A DNA stretch of 64,000 nt from NCBI RefSeq assembly GCF_000406165.1, contig NZ_CM001977.1:2530815-2594814 (forward strand). The letters are read 5' to 3'. Source of the stretch: Dickeya zeae NCPPB 2538. GTDB lineage: Bacteria > Pseudomonadota > Gammaproteobacteria > Enterobacterales > Enterobacteriaceae. A program made the position numbers and the translations under genes. Shown here one piece after another: positions 16,771 to 26,879 of the stretch. Numbering within the stretch: position 1 is the first letter of the stretch; each line of letters starts with the position of its first letter. Under the pieces are notes generated by a model. It made no database searches, was not told the origin of the DNA, and saw only the letters and a list, made by a program, of their open reading frames with translations.

Positions 16771-18513
16771 ATGAAAACTCCCCGTTCTCGCCTTTCCCGA
16801 CGCCGATTCAGCGCCCTGCTGGGCGGATTGTTTTTCAGCGCATATGGGCTCGCGGACGACACGCCGCCCACGGTCGATACGCAACAAGGTGCTGGTACCG
16901 TCGCCTCATCCAGTACTCCCGCTCTCAGTACTTCTGCTCTCAGTACTTCCACGCTCAATAATTCCGCATTCGATAAAGGCGATCAGGATCTGTCCTATCC
17001 GAAGATCAACGGCCTGTACCAGCGACCAGCGACCAGCGGTGTCACGCTGGTCGGTGACAACGACGGCGAAGCGAATAAGTACGTTGAACCGGTTAAAGGC
17101 TCAAAAGAAGGAAAGTACCTGTTATTACACGCCGGAGAGCACCTGACTTTGACCGGCCAGGGGTATTTTCTGATGCACTGGGAACTGAACTATTTCAATC
17201 ATGGCGGCACCTTACTGGCAGACAATGCGCCACTGGTAACTACCTCGCAGGGTTTCATCAAAAAAGTGGCGTTAACCGGCCGTTACGCGCCGGATTACCC
17301 TCTTGACGGCGCACCCGGTCGCTCTGCGCTGTGGAACGCCGGTATCCAGACCAGCACCGGCAATCCGCTGGTACCTTTCTCCGTTGGCGCACCAGCTGGT
17401 AACGGGGAAATCATGCCCAGTCTGTGGCTCAACGAGATTTTCTATCTGGACGGCACGGCGACCCTCACTCAGCGCGAAGGCCCGGTGGATTACGATATCA
17501 GTATCACACCGCTGACGCTGGCTGAGGTGAACAACCGGCTGGCGGCAACGCGCTATCGCATTAACGCTGCCACGCTACGCGACGGTATCTCGTTGGATCC
17601 CTATACCGGCGCAGATAAGCCCCCCACCTCACCCGATAGCCTGACGGCAGGCGTTATCTCCAGCTCGGTGGTGCAATTGGACTGGAATGATGGCTCGGAC
17701 AACGAGCGCGGCTTCGTCGTTGAATATTCGTATGCGGGTACTTTCGGCGAAGGATCCTACGACACCACGCCCCATCACTATGATGCAGGTGCAGTCTATA
17801 CCAGTGCCAAATCGCTGGGGCCGAACGCCACCTCCATCGAGGTCGGGACGCTGGAGCCCAACACGACTTACGCCTTTCGGGTCAAAGCCTACAATCAAGC
17901 CGGAGACTCTGCCTACTCTAACGTGGTCACGGTGACCACACCGCCCGATGCGGCACTCAGCAGCAACTGGACGCAGCAGGATATCGGGAAAGCCGACACA
18001 CCCGGTTCCGCCAGCGAAGATCATGACGTGATCGCTTTGCAAGCGCACAACGGCGATATGTGGGCTGAATCTGACAGTGTGCATTTTGTGTATCAAAAAC
18101 TGAAAGGCGACGGCAGCATTACCGCGCGATTGATAGACCTGCGCTATAGCGACCCTTACGCCAAAGCCGGTGTGATGATGCGTAATACTCTATCTGACAG
18201 CAGCGCTTACATGCTGACTGGCTATATCGCCTCATCCGGCGCGATGTCGCAATGGCGCAGTAAAGAGGCCAGTGCCACGGGCAGTCGGGGACGGTTTGCC
18301 AAATCTGAAAGCGGCAGTCAGCCGACCTGGTTACGATTGACTCGTGATGGCAACGCCTTTATCTCTGAGGTATCCAGCGATGGGCAGAGCTGGACTACGC
18401 TCAATAAAGTCATCAATCAAAACATGAACGATACGCTGTACGTCGGGCTGGCACTCTCGTCACGCCACAATAATGGGAAAGTCAGCTTCGATAACGTGAG
18501 TATTGAGCGCTAG
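16771..18513 (+). CDS. Tat-exported protein with fibronectin type III domain
   Basis: The 580-residue product begins with a twin-arginine signal: SRRRF at residues 9-13 followed by a hydrophobic core and SAYGLADD. It should be exported folded through the Tat system. A low-complexity Ser/Thr/Ala linker (about residues 48-70) is built from a 15-base tandem repeat. A beta-rich region follows (about 75-280), then a fibronectin type III domain (about 285-392) and a C-terminal domain with AKAGVMMR and VSFDNVSI motifs, seen in concanavalin-like carbohydrate-associated modules. I do not recognise the full protein; a role on extracellular polysaccharide is possible but unproven. AGGA precedes the chosen ATG. 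Confidence 0.75.
   Translation: MKTPRSRLSRRRFSALLGGLFFSAYGLADDTPPTVDTQQGAGTVASSSTPALSTSALSTSTLNNSAFDKGDQDLSYPKINGLYQRPATSGVTLVGDNDGEANKYVEPVKGSKEGKYLLLHAGEHLTLTGQGYFLMHWELNYFNHGGTLLADNAPLVTTSQGFIKKVALTGRYAPDYPLDGAPGRSALWNAGIQTSTGNPLVPFSVGAPAGNGEIMPSLWLNEIFYLDGTATLTQREGPVDYDISITPLTLAEVNNRLAATRYRINAATLRDGISLDPYTGADKPPTSPDSLTAGVISSSVVQLDWNDGSDNERGFVVEYSYAGTFGEGSYDTTPHHYDAGAVYTSAKSLGPNATSIEVGTLEPNTTYAFRVKAYNQAGDSAYSNVVTVTTPPDAALSSNWTQQDIGKADTPGSASEDHDVIALQAHNGDMWAESDSVHFVYQKLKGDGSITARLIDLRYSDPYAKAGVMMRNTLSDSSAYMLTGYIASSGAMSQWRSKEASATGSRGRFAKSESGSQPTWLRLTRDGNAFISEVSSDGQSWTTLNKVINQNMNDTLYVGLALSSRHNNGKVSFDNVSIER
16912..16971 (+). repeat. In-frame 15-base tandem repeat, four units, in the Tat protein gene
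   Basis: Units start at 16912, 16927, 16942 and 16957 and encode STPAL, STSAL, STSTL and NNSAF. Units 1-3 are nearly identical in DNA; unit 4 has diverged. The repeat codes for a flexible linker just after the signal peptide. Confidence 0.88.
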
Positions 18514-18522
18514 TCGCCCCCA

Positions 18523-18559
18523 TTGAAGTTGGTTATACCATTGCAGTTGGGTATAGCCA
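18523..18559. repeat. Two-copy tandem repeat of 18-19 bases
   Basis: TTGAAGTTGGTTATACCA at 18523-18540 is followed directly by TTGCAGTTGGGTATAGCCA at 18541-18559. It sits between the Tat protein stop codon and the terminator. Confidence 0.8.
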
Positions 18560-18560
18560 C

Positions 18561-18591
18561 AAAAAAAGAGAGGCGTGAATCTCGCCTCTCT
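18561..18591 (-). terminator. Terminator of the acid phosphatase gene
   Basis: AGAGAGGCG and CGCCTCTCT form a nine-base stem with a seven-base loop. On the minus strand it is followed by seven T bases, about 40 bases after the phosphatase stop codon. Confidence 0.85.
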
Positions 18592-18608
18592 TCATCACTC
18601 ACCATGAT

Positions 18609-18634
18609 TTCCCTCCGTGAAGAGGGAATTCTTT
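18609..18634 (+). terminator. Terminator of the Tat protein gene
   Basis: TTCCCTC and GAGGGAA form a seven-base stem with a six-base loop, followed by TTCTTT. It serves plus-strand transcription from the Tat protein gene. Confidence 0.65.
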
Positions 18635-19910
18635 ATTTCTTCGCGGCTTCCACCGCGTCATGCAGGTTCAGGCGCTGCCAGAAATTGGCATCCACCCCAC
18701 CAGCGGACAACGGATAACCGTCAGCAATGGCGGTTTTTACCATCAAGGCACGACGTTGGGCAGCGCTCAATTGAGGCAATGGCCCTTCCAGCAACACCTC
18801 CGCGCCTTCCGGCACCTTGACCGACTGGGCTTTCACCTTCGCCATCGGCAGGTTGTACGTCATGGTGTAACGGTAGAATGACTTCATGGCCGGGTCGGTG
18901 TAAGGGTCGTTTTTACCCTGCGGTTTGGCACATTCCGCCACTGTCGTGCCACAGGCTTTTTCCAGCGCGGTCCGCAACTGGGCTTTCGCCTCGTTGAACA
19001 ACACGCGGTATTTCGGATCATTGAGGAAATGCGCCACGCTACGCTCGGCGGTCATGCGTCCACCGATGACATCCAGCGGGTAATGTACCCCCAACACCAG
19101 ACGGGAATATCCGTAGGTGGCGGCACGATCGAGCAGCGGCACAAAACGTTCCGGCAGCATCTGCGCCAACAGCAGTGCATCGTTATAGCCGCCATTGGTA
19201 TGCCCGCTCGGGAATGAACCACCCGACGCCGTGTAAAGCGCATTGTCCGCTACGACAGCGGTATCCGGTACCAGATGGATGCTGTTACCCTCGTGTCTGA
19301 ACGGGCGCGGATAGTTAAACGCGTTTTTCGCCGCAGAGGTACTGACGTTGGTGGCTTTAATCAACGCAGCGGCTTTGCCGATTTCACCTTTCTGGTAGAC
19401 AGCAAGAAACGCCTTGCCCAATTTCGGCCCCAGCGCCTCTGCCAGCGCATACAGATAGCGGGTATTTTCAGCATCAATCAGCGCTTTCTGGCGCAATGCC
19501 AGCGTCGCTTCCAGATTAATGCGCTCAACGGTCGCCAGGTTTTTCGCTAACACCTCGGCAGGCAGGGTTCTGAACCCTTCCAGCAATTTAACGCTGGCCT
19601 GCTGCTGGTCTTTCGGGTTGAACGCGTAACCGGTGGCTTTCAGCCATTTCATATCACCCTGCGGTTCCCCCTGATCCGGCGCTTTATCCAGCACGGCGCG
19701 TGTCAGCTTTGGCGCGGTTCCCTGTAGGGCTTTTTGCAGGTACTGCTGCACCCGTTGCTGCATTTCAATCACCGGCGCACTATTGCTGGCCTCGGTGGTC
19801 GTTTGCAGCAGGCTTATCTGCGGCAATTGGGTGTCACTACGTGAAGCGGCTTGCGTCTGGGCTGTCGCCAGTGAGCAAACCACCGCCATAAACACGTAAG
19901 AATAGCGCAT
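18633..19910 (-). CDS. Exported PAP2-type acid phosphatase
   Basis: The 425-residue precursor has a Sec signal peptide (MRYSYVFMAVVCSLATAQTQA). It carries all three parts of the acid phosphatase signature: KNAFNYPRP (K-x6-RP), PSGHT, and SRLVLGVHYPLD (SR-x5-H-x3-D). These phosphate-binding and catalytic residues define the PhoN/PAP2 superfamily, which removes phosphate from esters in the periplasm. It is much longer than classic PhoN (about 250 residues) because of an N-terminal region of about 180 residues and a C-terminal extension. AGGA precedes the chosen ATG. Confidence 0.88.
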   Translation of the reverse strand: MRYSYVFMAVVCSLATAQTQAASRSDTQLPQISLLQTTTEASNSAPVIEMQQRVQQYLQKALQGTAPKLTRAVLDKAPDQGEPQGDMKWLKATGYAFNPKDQQQASVKLLEGFRTLPAEVLAKNLATVERINLEATLALRQKALIDAENTRYLYALAEALGPKLGKAFLAVYQKGEIGKAAALIKATNVSTSAAKNAFNYPRPFRHEGNSIHLVPDTAVVADNALYTASGGSFPSGHTNGGYNDALLLAQMLPERFVPLLDRAATYGYSRLVLGVHYPLDVIGGRMTAERSVAHFLNDPKYRVLFNEAKAQLRTALEKACGTTVAECAKPQGKNDPYTDPAMKSFYRYTMTYNLPMAKVKAQSVKVPEGAEVLLEGPLPQLSAAQRRALMVKTAIADGYPLSAGGVDANFWQRLNLHDAVEAAKK

Positions 19911-20178
19911 GATATGTCCTTTTTTATTGTCACGGATTATCGTCAAAGACAAGAAACAGCATCAGCCTAAGCGCTGCTGATGACAGTTCAGTGAAACTTT
20001 TTTAATAACAGGCACTTTCATTGCAAATTGATTGCAAATAACCACCAGACCAGTATAGGCATGGGTTGCTGCTGGCGCGAGAGAGCCACACCGGTTTAGC
20101 GATATAAAAAGGTAATGGGAACGCAAGAGATGACACAGTGAGACAGGCGCTGCGGTTCGCCACAGCACCTGTGCGTAC

Positions 20179-22044
20179 TCAGGCATGAAGCAGATAGGTT
20201 TCCTCAATCACACGGGCGAATGCCTGACACATAGCGTCATCGCCATCCTGATTATCGGCCAGCACCGTATCACCATCCACCACCTGGATATGGGCGTTGA
20301 GGGGGAAGTCTGCCGCAGGTTGCGGGCGCGCCATCGCCGCGGCGATGGTGGCCTGTGCCTGTTGCCACACCTGTTCAACCGTCAGGTTGCACTCATGGGC
20401 CAGATAGTCTGGATTGAATCCTTCGCCTGTCAGACTGCGTAGCGTTTCATCGTGGCTCAGGCTATTGCCGGGTTGCCAGTAATGGCGCGTCAAATCCGGG
20501 CCAATCGCCGGGTTATCCGTCAAATAGCCATCACGCTGAAGGAAGAAGTGCCGCGTTTGCTCTACCGCCATCGTCGCCAACAGGTAGCCCTGATAGGAGC
20601 AGGCCGACTCCATCGATAACAAATGGGGGATCGCCATCGTCGGGCGTGGACTGCCACTGATGCCGAGAATACGTTGCTCAGTCTCGCGCGCCAGCTGCAA
20701 AATCGCCTCGGGCGTGCGCGCCTCGTCGTCCATGCAGTACAACTGCCATTCGAAATACGGCACCAGCAAAATGTGGCGTTCGTTGAACGCCCGCATCGGC
20801 TGGCGGGCACGGATATCGGCCTGAATCAACGCATCGGGGATCACCTCGCCTTGCGTGTTATAGGCATAGCGCTTGAGCCAGTCGGCGTCCTGCAACAGGC
20901 TGTCGCAAAACATCGACTGCGTTTCGGCGTAGGCCATCGACGTCGGCGGGAACTCCTGGGCAAAACAGGGCGCATTCTGGCGGATATTGGCGAAATGCGC
21001 CGCATGGCCCCCTTCATGGAACAACGTGTTGATACCGTTGGCACCACTGCCTACCTGATCTGGCTGCGCCAGACTGGTGAAGTTGATGCGCGCAGGCAAC
21101 CACCGGCCTTGGTCGACAAACGGCGGCACCGGCTGGTGCATAAAACCGTTTTCATATTTCCCTTTGCGTACCAGCAAGTCGAGCTGCATTTGTGCCCCAC
21201 TAAAGCCAATATGCAGACGTTTGAAGCTATCGACCCAGCGGGACAACGACGCTGAAAACGGAAAGTACGGGTCCATCTGCCGGGTCACATCACCGGTACT
21301 GGCATAGCGCACGTTCCACGGTGTTAATGCGTCCTCGCCTTTCTCCGCCGCCAGTTGACGCAGACTACGCAGGTTGGCCTCCCGGGTCTGTTCTTCGAAG
21401 CGGTCAAGAATGGCGAATAACTGCTCCGGCGTCATACGCTCGGTTTTGTTAACCTTGTAGTCAAAGTAGTTGCGATACCCCATCTGGCGCGCAAAGCGGT
21501 TACGCAGGCTGACCAGCTCTGGAAATCCGTGGTTGACCAGCCACTGTTCTAAATCACGCAGCGCTTGTTGCGAGCTGCGGCGATGCGCCTCGTTATCATT
21601 GGTCGCCTGATTGGTCAGCAACTCGCCAAGCGACGCCGCAACCAGTTCCCCTTGCTCATCAACATGCATGGGCTGATAGGTTTTGCGGCGGGCGAACAAC
21701 GCGTGCTCAGCGGCAATCAGCTCATCCATCAGCGCCTGCGCCTTCGGGTCTTCAATCACATTGCAGTCAAAGAAACGATACCAGCCGCGTAACCCGTGCA
21801 GCAGCGCGTCACGCGCTTCACTGGCAGACTCCGCTTCAACCGTCGCTATGTGTTGGCGCAATTCGGCCAGCCGTGAGGATTGTGCAATAAAGCGTTTCCA
21901 GGCACTCTCTGCCTCGGCAAAGCGGGTAGCCACGGTCTCGTCGCCAGTCCCCATATAACACTGCCAGAAAAGATCTTCTTTCGTTTGATGTACCACCAGA
22001 TAATCGCGGTTCAGGGCGTCAAAATACGCCTTAGCCTGTTGCAT
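20179..22044 (-). CDS. M3 family zinc oligopeptidase
   Basis: The 621-residue protein has the zinc motif HEGGH in TLFHEGGHAAHF and the third-ligand region SMAYAETQSMFCDSLL about 25 residues further on, as in oligoendopeptidase F and thimet-type enzymes. There is no signal peptide, so it should cleave short peptides in the cytoplasm. It follows ybiB with a 30-base gap and a good AAGGA site, so the two are probably cotranscribed. This gene is absent next to ybiB in E. coli as I remember that region. Confidence 0.88.
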   Translation of the reverse strand: MQQAKAYFDALNRDYLVVHQTKEDLFWQCYMGTGDETVATRFAEAESAWKRFIAQSSRLAELRQHIATVEAESASEARDALLHGLRGWYRFFDCNVIEDPKAQALMDELIAAEHALFARRKTYQPMHVDEQGELVAASLGELLTNQATNDNEAHRRSSQQALRDLEQWLVNHGFPELVSLRNRFARQMGYRNYFDYKVNKTERMTPEQLFAILDRFEEQTREANLRSLRQLAAEKGEDALTPWNVRYASTGDVTRQMDPYFPFSASLSRWVDSFKRLHIGFSGAQMQLDLLVRKGKYENGFMHQPVPPFVDQGRWLPARINFTSLAQPDQVGSGANGINTLFHEGGHAAHFANIRQNAPCFAQEFPPTSMAYAETQSMFCDSLLQDADWLKRYAYNTQGEVIPDALIQADIRARQPMRAFNERHILLVPYFEWQLYCMDDEARTPEAILQLARETEQRILGISGSPRPTMAIPHLLSMESACSYQGYLLATMAVEQTRHFFLQRDGYLTDNPAIGPDLTRHYWQPGNSLSHDETLRSLTGEGFNPDYLAHECNLTVEQVWQQAQATIAAAMARPQPAADFPLNAHIQVVDGDTVLADNQDGDDAMCQAFARVIEETYLLHA

Positions 22045-22074
22045 GTGGTTGTTCCTTATCGTTAATCGTTATGT

Positions 22075-23043
22075 TCAACCCAGTCGTTTTCGTATTGTTG
22101 ACACCGCCTGCTCCATCGACGCGGCTTCGCCGGTTCCCACCAGACAGCACGCCAGTTGCAGCCGAATCGCTTGCGGTATCGGTTGTTCCCCCGCCAGACA
22201 GGCTTGCGTCCAGCGGGCCGTCGTCACCGCGTCTTTATCCGCAGGCAGTGCTGAGCGGTCGACCGCGATATCCTGACGGACCTGCAAAAGATCGTTGCGC
22301 TGTTCACGGATGAAATACATTTCCGGGCAGCGCTGTGGGTTAGCGTACACCTCGCCTTCCGTGCCGTGCATCAATAACGCGCGGCCATTGATGTCCTGAA
22401 AAAAGGTACCCACCCGGCCGACATATTCCGGGTGCGACACGCTTGCCAGACGCAACGCCGCGCCTTCATCAAACGGCGTGGCCAGCTTGGCCAGCGTATG
22501 CGCGCTATTACGCACCCCCATACGCCAGCGCAAATCCAACTGACGCTCGATAGCCGGGCACAACAGCGACACCGGCATAAACACCGGCTCGCCCTCATCG
22601 AGCCGTTGCTGTGCCGACGGCGCGTCACTCACCGGCATCAGGCCCAGCTCACGAAAAATCGCCTCGCTGGTCACGCGGGTTGGGTCGTGGCTCACACCGT
22701 GCACCACCACCGGCAGCCCCAGCCGATGCAGCAACAACGCCAGTAATGGCGTCAAATTAGCTTGTTTGCGTGCGCCGTTATAGCTGGGGAGCACCACTGG
22801 CATCGGCCTGTTAGCCGGTACGGACAGACGTAGCGTCTGTTCGCGCATCGCCTGATAAAAGCCCCGCATTTCGGCTTCAGACTCGCCTTTAATGCGAAAT
22901 GCAATCAACAGCCCACCCAACTCCAGCTCCGGTACCTGATCATTGAGTATATGACCATACAGCTGATACGCCGTGTCCTGGTTCAGATCGCGCGCATGAT
23001 TTTTGCCGCGACCAACCTCTTTAATGATGTGGGTGTAATCCAT
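22075..23043 (-). CDS. ybiB: YbiB, glycosyltransferase-fold (TrpD2) nucleic-acid-binding protein
   Basis: The 322-residue protein is close to E. coli YbiB along its length, for example DYTHIIKEVGRGKNHARDL, PSYNGARKQANLTPLLALLL and RWRMGVRNSAHTLAKLATPF. It belongs to the TrpD2 group, which has the anthranilate phosphoribosyltransferase fold but lacks its activity and binds nucleic acid. In E. coli it lies next to dinG and is LexA-controlled with it; here an exported TPR gene separates them. Confidence 0.93.
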   Translation of the reverse strand: MDYTHIIKEVGRGKNHARDLNQDTAYQLYGHILNDQVPELELGGLLIAFRIKGESEAEMRGFYQAMREQTLRLSVPANRPMPVVLPSYNGARKQANLTPLLALLLHRLGLPVVVHGVSHDPTRVTSEAIFRELGLMPVSDAPSAQQRLDEGEPVFMPVSLLCPAIERQLDLRWRMGVRNSAHTLAKLATPFDEGAALRLASVSHPEYVGRVGTFFQDINGRALLMHGTEGEVYANPQRCPEMYFIREQRNDLLQVRQDIAVDRSALPADKDAVTTARWTQACLAGEQPIPQAIRLQLACCLVGTGEAASMEQAVSTIRKRLG

Positions 23044-23215
23044 GATCTGCTCTCACTGGTAAGGCGATGGTTAAACGGTGCCCTCGAACGGGCGAGTGGG
23101 TAGCCCCGGTTATGTGGGATAACACACTGGAAACATAGCATGAATTAGTCTGAGGGGAAGCGTGAAATCACCGTTGCCGCTCCCGACGGGAGCAGCAAGG
23201 AAAGCAGGTCAGCGG

Positions 23216-24382
23216 TTACCGTTTGCTCTTAATGCGGCTGATAGCCTGATCATAAGTAGCGCTGTCTTTCTGCGCTTTAGCCAGTTGGTAATGACGTAAT
23301 GCATCGTCCAGTTGTCCAGCTGCCTCATAAATTCTGGCAATATTATAGTAGGAGCTGGCACGTACGGTTGCGGCGTTTGGTCCATCCGCCAGCGCGATAG
23401 CTTTACGGTTTGCCCAGATGGCTTCTGCGATGCGTTCGAGCTTCTGATAAGCCAGTCCCAGATTGCTGTATGCCTGGCTAAATATCGCATCCTGTTCAAT
23501 CGCAAGTTGGTAATACGCGATAGCACTTTCTAGATCGCCACGGCGATAGGCATCCTCACCCTGACGGTTCAGCGCCTTGGCGGCAGCCTGATTAACGTTC
23601 ACTGCTCCTGTTGCTGCCTGACCAGACAGCTGGCCGCTTACCCCAGAGGCCACGTTATTAGGCTCCTGATAACCGGTTTGTTTAATCGTGTTGATGTCCT
23701 CAAAATCGCCGTTCGGATTCAGGCGAAATACCGTCCACAGGTTACCGACCTGATTACGGGGAACATCATAGGTTCTGACCAGCGACTGCCCGACGTAAAC
23801 AAACACCTTAGCCTGGCTGTTAGACAACGCAGTCTGGGTCGGCTCCTGAATGTGCGTGTAATCGTGAACCGCGTACAGATAGCTTTCACCAAAGCGTTTT
23901 TTCTCGATAGTGATGGTTTCTGGGCCGTAGCTGTCGGTGTCATCCACATCCAGATTCGCGTCTGGTCCATTTTTATGGTCGAAATAGATATGGCTATTGC
24001 CATAAATCAGATGCGAATCGAGATCGGCTGGTGTAGCCCCCCAGGTCAGCACAATACGCATCCCATCCAGATTCTTCATCACCGGGCTGATAGCGTAGGT
24101 CAGTCCATCACACGGGCATTTAACCACTAAATTCGAAAATCCCGGCTTCTTGATGATCAACAGGGCATTCTCATCCGCATTAAACGCCGGTGCCAGTTGC
24201 ACCTGTCCCAAGGCATTGGTACGCCCCACGACTGTCTGTGCACCATCACGTTGTAGTAGCACATCAGCATCGGTGACTTTTTTATCTTTGATAGTGGCAT
24301 CAAGCACTTCAATGTTGACTGGTGCCGCCGAAGCCTGCGACAGGAATAACAACGTGCCCAACACCATCATTATTTTTTTCAT
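23216..24382 (-). CDS. Exported TPR protein with YfaP/DUF2135-like domain
   Basis: The 388-residue precursor starts with a Sec signal peptide (MKKIMMVLGTLLFLSQASA). The first domain (about residues 20-100) is a carboxypeptidase-regulatory-like beta fold. The second (about 105-235) contains RIVLTWGATPADLDSHLIYG, the signature of the YfaP/DUF2135 family. The C-terminal part holds two or three TPR repeats (AYSNLGLAYQKLERIAEA and following). It probably acts in the periplasm in protein contacts; no enzyme is apparent. It is inserted between ybiB and dinG relative to E. coli. Confidence 0.78.
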   Translation of the reverse strand: MKKIMMVLGTLLFLSQASAAPVNIEVLDATIKDKKVTDADVLLQRDGAQTVVGRTNALGQVQLAPAFNADENALLIIKKPGFSNLVVKCPCDGLTYAISPVMKNLDGMRIVLTWGATPADLDSHLIYGNSHIYFDHKNGPDANLDVDDTDSYGPETITIEKKRFGESYLYAVHDYTHIQEPTQTALSNSQAKVFVYVGQSLVRTYDVPRNQVGNLWTVFRLNPNGDFEDINTIKQTGYQEPNNVASGVSGQLSGQAATGAVNVNQAAAKALNRQGEDAYRRGDLESAIAYYQLAIEQDAIFSQAYSNLGLAYQKLERIAEAIWANRKAIALADGPNAATVRASSYYNIARIYEAAGQLDDALRHYQLAKAQKDSATYDQAISRIKSKR

Positions 24383-24459
24383 TACATATCCTTATTGACT
24401 CACCAAACGTCAGACCGCGCAGCACTTGCATCGCCAACTGCTAACCAAGCCGATACAGC

Positions 24460-24482
24460 ACACTGTCTGCCACACTGTAGCC
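24460..24482. repeat. Two-copy 12-base tandem repeat between dinG and the TPR gene
   Basis: ACACTGTCTGCC is followed at once by ACACTGTAGCC. It lies in the 170-base gap downstream of dinG. Confidence 0.55.
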
Positions 24483-24555
24483 AATGGGCCACAGCGGCGA
24501 TTATGATAGGGATTTAACGGCGCTTTGTCAGAAAAAAGAGATGAATAACAGCAAG

Positions 24556-26662
24556 CTACTTATCATCGGGCATCGCACGCTGTTCGATAGGAAATACGGG
24601 GAGCGCCGCCAGTAACTGGGCCCCGTAGCCTTTGGTCAACAGACGACGGTCGTAGATGACGATTTCACCAAAACAATCATGGCTACGAATCAATCGCCCG
24701 ACTTGTTGGATCAGGCTGAAGGACGCACTGGGCAGGCTTTGCACCACAAAGGGGTGGCGTTTGAGACTTTTCAGCCACTCGCCTTCCGTCAGGATGAGCG
24801 GGCTGTCGATCGGCGGAAAGGCAATCTTGTGGATGTGCACCTGCGAGAGCAATTCGCCCTTGAGATCTAACCCTTCGGCGAAGGACTGCAAGCCAATCAA
24901 CACGCTGGTCTGCCCTTGCTGTACCCGCTGGCGGTGCAATTCCACCAGCCGGTAACGCGGTTGGTCACCCTGCACCAGCAACATCAGCCGCAAGTCCGGC
25001 ACCTCGGTCAGAAATTGCTGCATGGCACGCTGGCTGGCGAACAACATCAGCATGCCCTTATGCACGTCACGCTGCAGTTCCGCGCGGAAAAAAACGCGCC
25101 ATCTCGGCCAGATGTTCCGCTTCCTGGGTAATCAGCGGCTCATGACGCATCTGCGGGATCACCAGCTTACCCTGTTCGCGGTGATTAAACGGTGAATCCA
25201 GCGCGATAAAAGTATCGCCCTCTTCTTCATCCAACCCGGAGAGCTCTTTCAGGCGGGAAAAACTGTTGAGCGAGCGCAAGGTCGCCGAGGTGATCACCAC
25301 ATGCGACAAATTACGCCACAGTAACCGGTCCAACTGGTCGCACACGCGAATGCCCGCGCAGTGGAAATACAGGTGCAACTGGTTGTCACGCCGTTCCCGC
25401 TGCAACCATTTCGACACCGGCGCGTTAGAGGATTTCTCCAGCGCCGCCAGCCGCCATAACTTACTTTGCGCCTCCCAATAACCATTGAGTCGACTGATAC
25501 GCAGCATTGCCTGATGTAACTTCACGACGTCATGCTTACCGGTTTTTTCCGCCAGATCGTTGAGCAGGTATTCCGCCAGACCGCGCAAGCTATCCGTGAG
25601 TTTGAATAACCGATTGCAGCACTCGCGCATCTCGTCTGGCAATTCCCCCATCGGGAAACGGTAGTCGGCATCGGGTTGGGCGGCAGGCAGAAACAGGCTG
25701 CTCAGGCGATCGAACAATTGCAACTGTTCACGAATTTCACCGCAATGCTCACCCAGCCTATCCGGTTGCATCAGTCTGGGTGACGACTTGGGCGGGAACT
25801 GCGCCAGACACATCCCTACCTGCTGAATCAACTGATCCATCTGATGTTGTACCGCGCTGACCGTCACCTCGCCGGACATCTCCAGCGCATCGCGCGCCAC
25901 ATCCGGCACATGGTGACCTTCATCCAGCACCAGTAGCATGTTCTTTGCCTGCGGTAATACGGAATCGCTCTCCATCGCCGCCATCACCAGCGCGTGATTC
26001 GTCACCACCACATCGGCGTCTTCAATTTCCCGGCGGGCGAGAAAGAACGGGCACTCGCGGTAATAATGGCAATTACGCCCCAGACAGTTGGCTTTGTCGG
26101 TACTCAGGCGTTGCCATAATCCATCGTCGATAGACTCCTGGCAGTGGTCGCGCAACCCATCCCAGGCGTAGCTTTGCAATGCCTGTTGCAACCGGGCGCT
26201 GGTGGTTTGCTCTTCACGGCTGGATGGCAAATGGTCATCCATAAACAGCATCAAATCGCCCTGCGCTGAAACCTCGGTTGCCATCGCCGCCAGATTACGC
26301 GGGCACACATAGCGCCCACGACCAAACGCCGCCGTGAATTTCAGCTCAGGAATGAACTGGCGCAACAGCGGCAAATCTTTGTTGAAGATCTGGTCCTGCA
26401 ACGCCACGTTGGCGGTGCTGATAACCAGCGTTTTCAGCTCAACGCGGCCAACAGCAATGCCGGGGATCAGATACGACAGGGTTTTACCCACACCCGTCGG
26501 CGCTTCAATCACCAGATGACGCGGGTAGTCCCCTGCCAGCGCTTTGGCTACCTCGGCGATCATCTGACGCTGCGGCGCACGGGAGACAAAATCAGGAATT
26601 TGCTGTTGCAGCGCTTTATACCATTCGCCAATCTGCTGCTTTAACGCGGGGGTCAGGGTCAT
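24556..26662 (-). pseudogene. dinG: ATP-dependent DNA helicase DinG, split by one frameshift
   Basis: Two frames together cover the whole of DinG. The first (26662 to 25067) has Walker A EAPTGVGKTLSYLIPG, four iron-sulfur cysteines (GRYVCPRN and CLGRNCHYYRECPF), the DEGHH box and motif III VITSATL. The second (to 24556) has QSFAEGLDLKGELLSQVH (motif V) and QQVGRLIRSH (motif VI). The break is at a run of seven A bases (25088-25094, T on the coding strand); six would restore the frame and give ARFFRAELQRDVHKGML. As read, the protein ends after 531 residues without motifs V and VI and could not unwind DNA. This may be a true mutation, a slippage site or a base-calling error. I see no LexA box upstream. 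Confidence 0.88.
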
Positions 26663-26747
26663 GCCATCTCACTGTCGTTCAATCTGGCGGGTATTGTCCC
26701 ACAGACCAACGGCAACGTCAGCAAGCACAGTTTTGCCATCGTGATGT

Positions 26748-26762
26748 TGTGACGTTGTCACA
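26748..26762. promoter_or_regulatory. Palindrome TGTGAC-GTT-GTCACA between dinG and yohO
   Basis: A perfect six-base inverted repeat with a three-base centre lies between the divergent dinG and yohO genes. It resembles a CRP site but has five, not six, bases between TGTGA and TCACA. Confidence 0.4.
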
Positions 26763-26806
26763 TTTATCAACCCGGTAGCGGATGGGTATCAACACACGCG
26801 GCTGGC

Positions 26807-26834
26807 TTGTATCCGATGGTGGAGTCTCTATAAT
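26807..26834 (+). promoter_or_regulatory. Sigma-70 promoter of yohO
   Basis: TTGTAT and a perfect TATAAT are separated by 16 bases. The -10 box ends 45 bases before the yohO start codon. Confidence 0.65.
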
Positions 26835-26879
26835 CGCCGGAACGTCACCATTACCGGGGCGTAACAAAAGGATAACCGG

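Noticed and set aside
26663..26740. LexA box upstream of dinG
   Set aside because: E. coli dinG has one, but here the CTG and CAG triplets near the start are 15 bases apart, not 10.
26748..26762. CRP site at TGTGAC-GTT-GTCACA
   Set aside because: Spacing between TGTGA and TCACA is five bases, not six. It is kept only as an unassigned palindrome.
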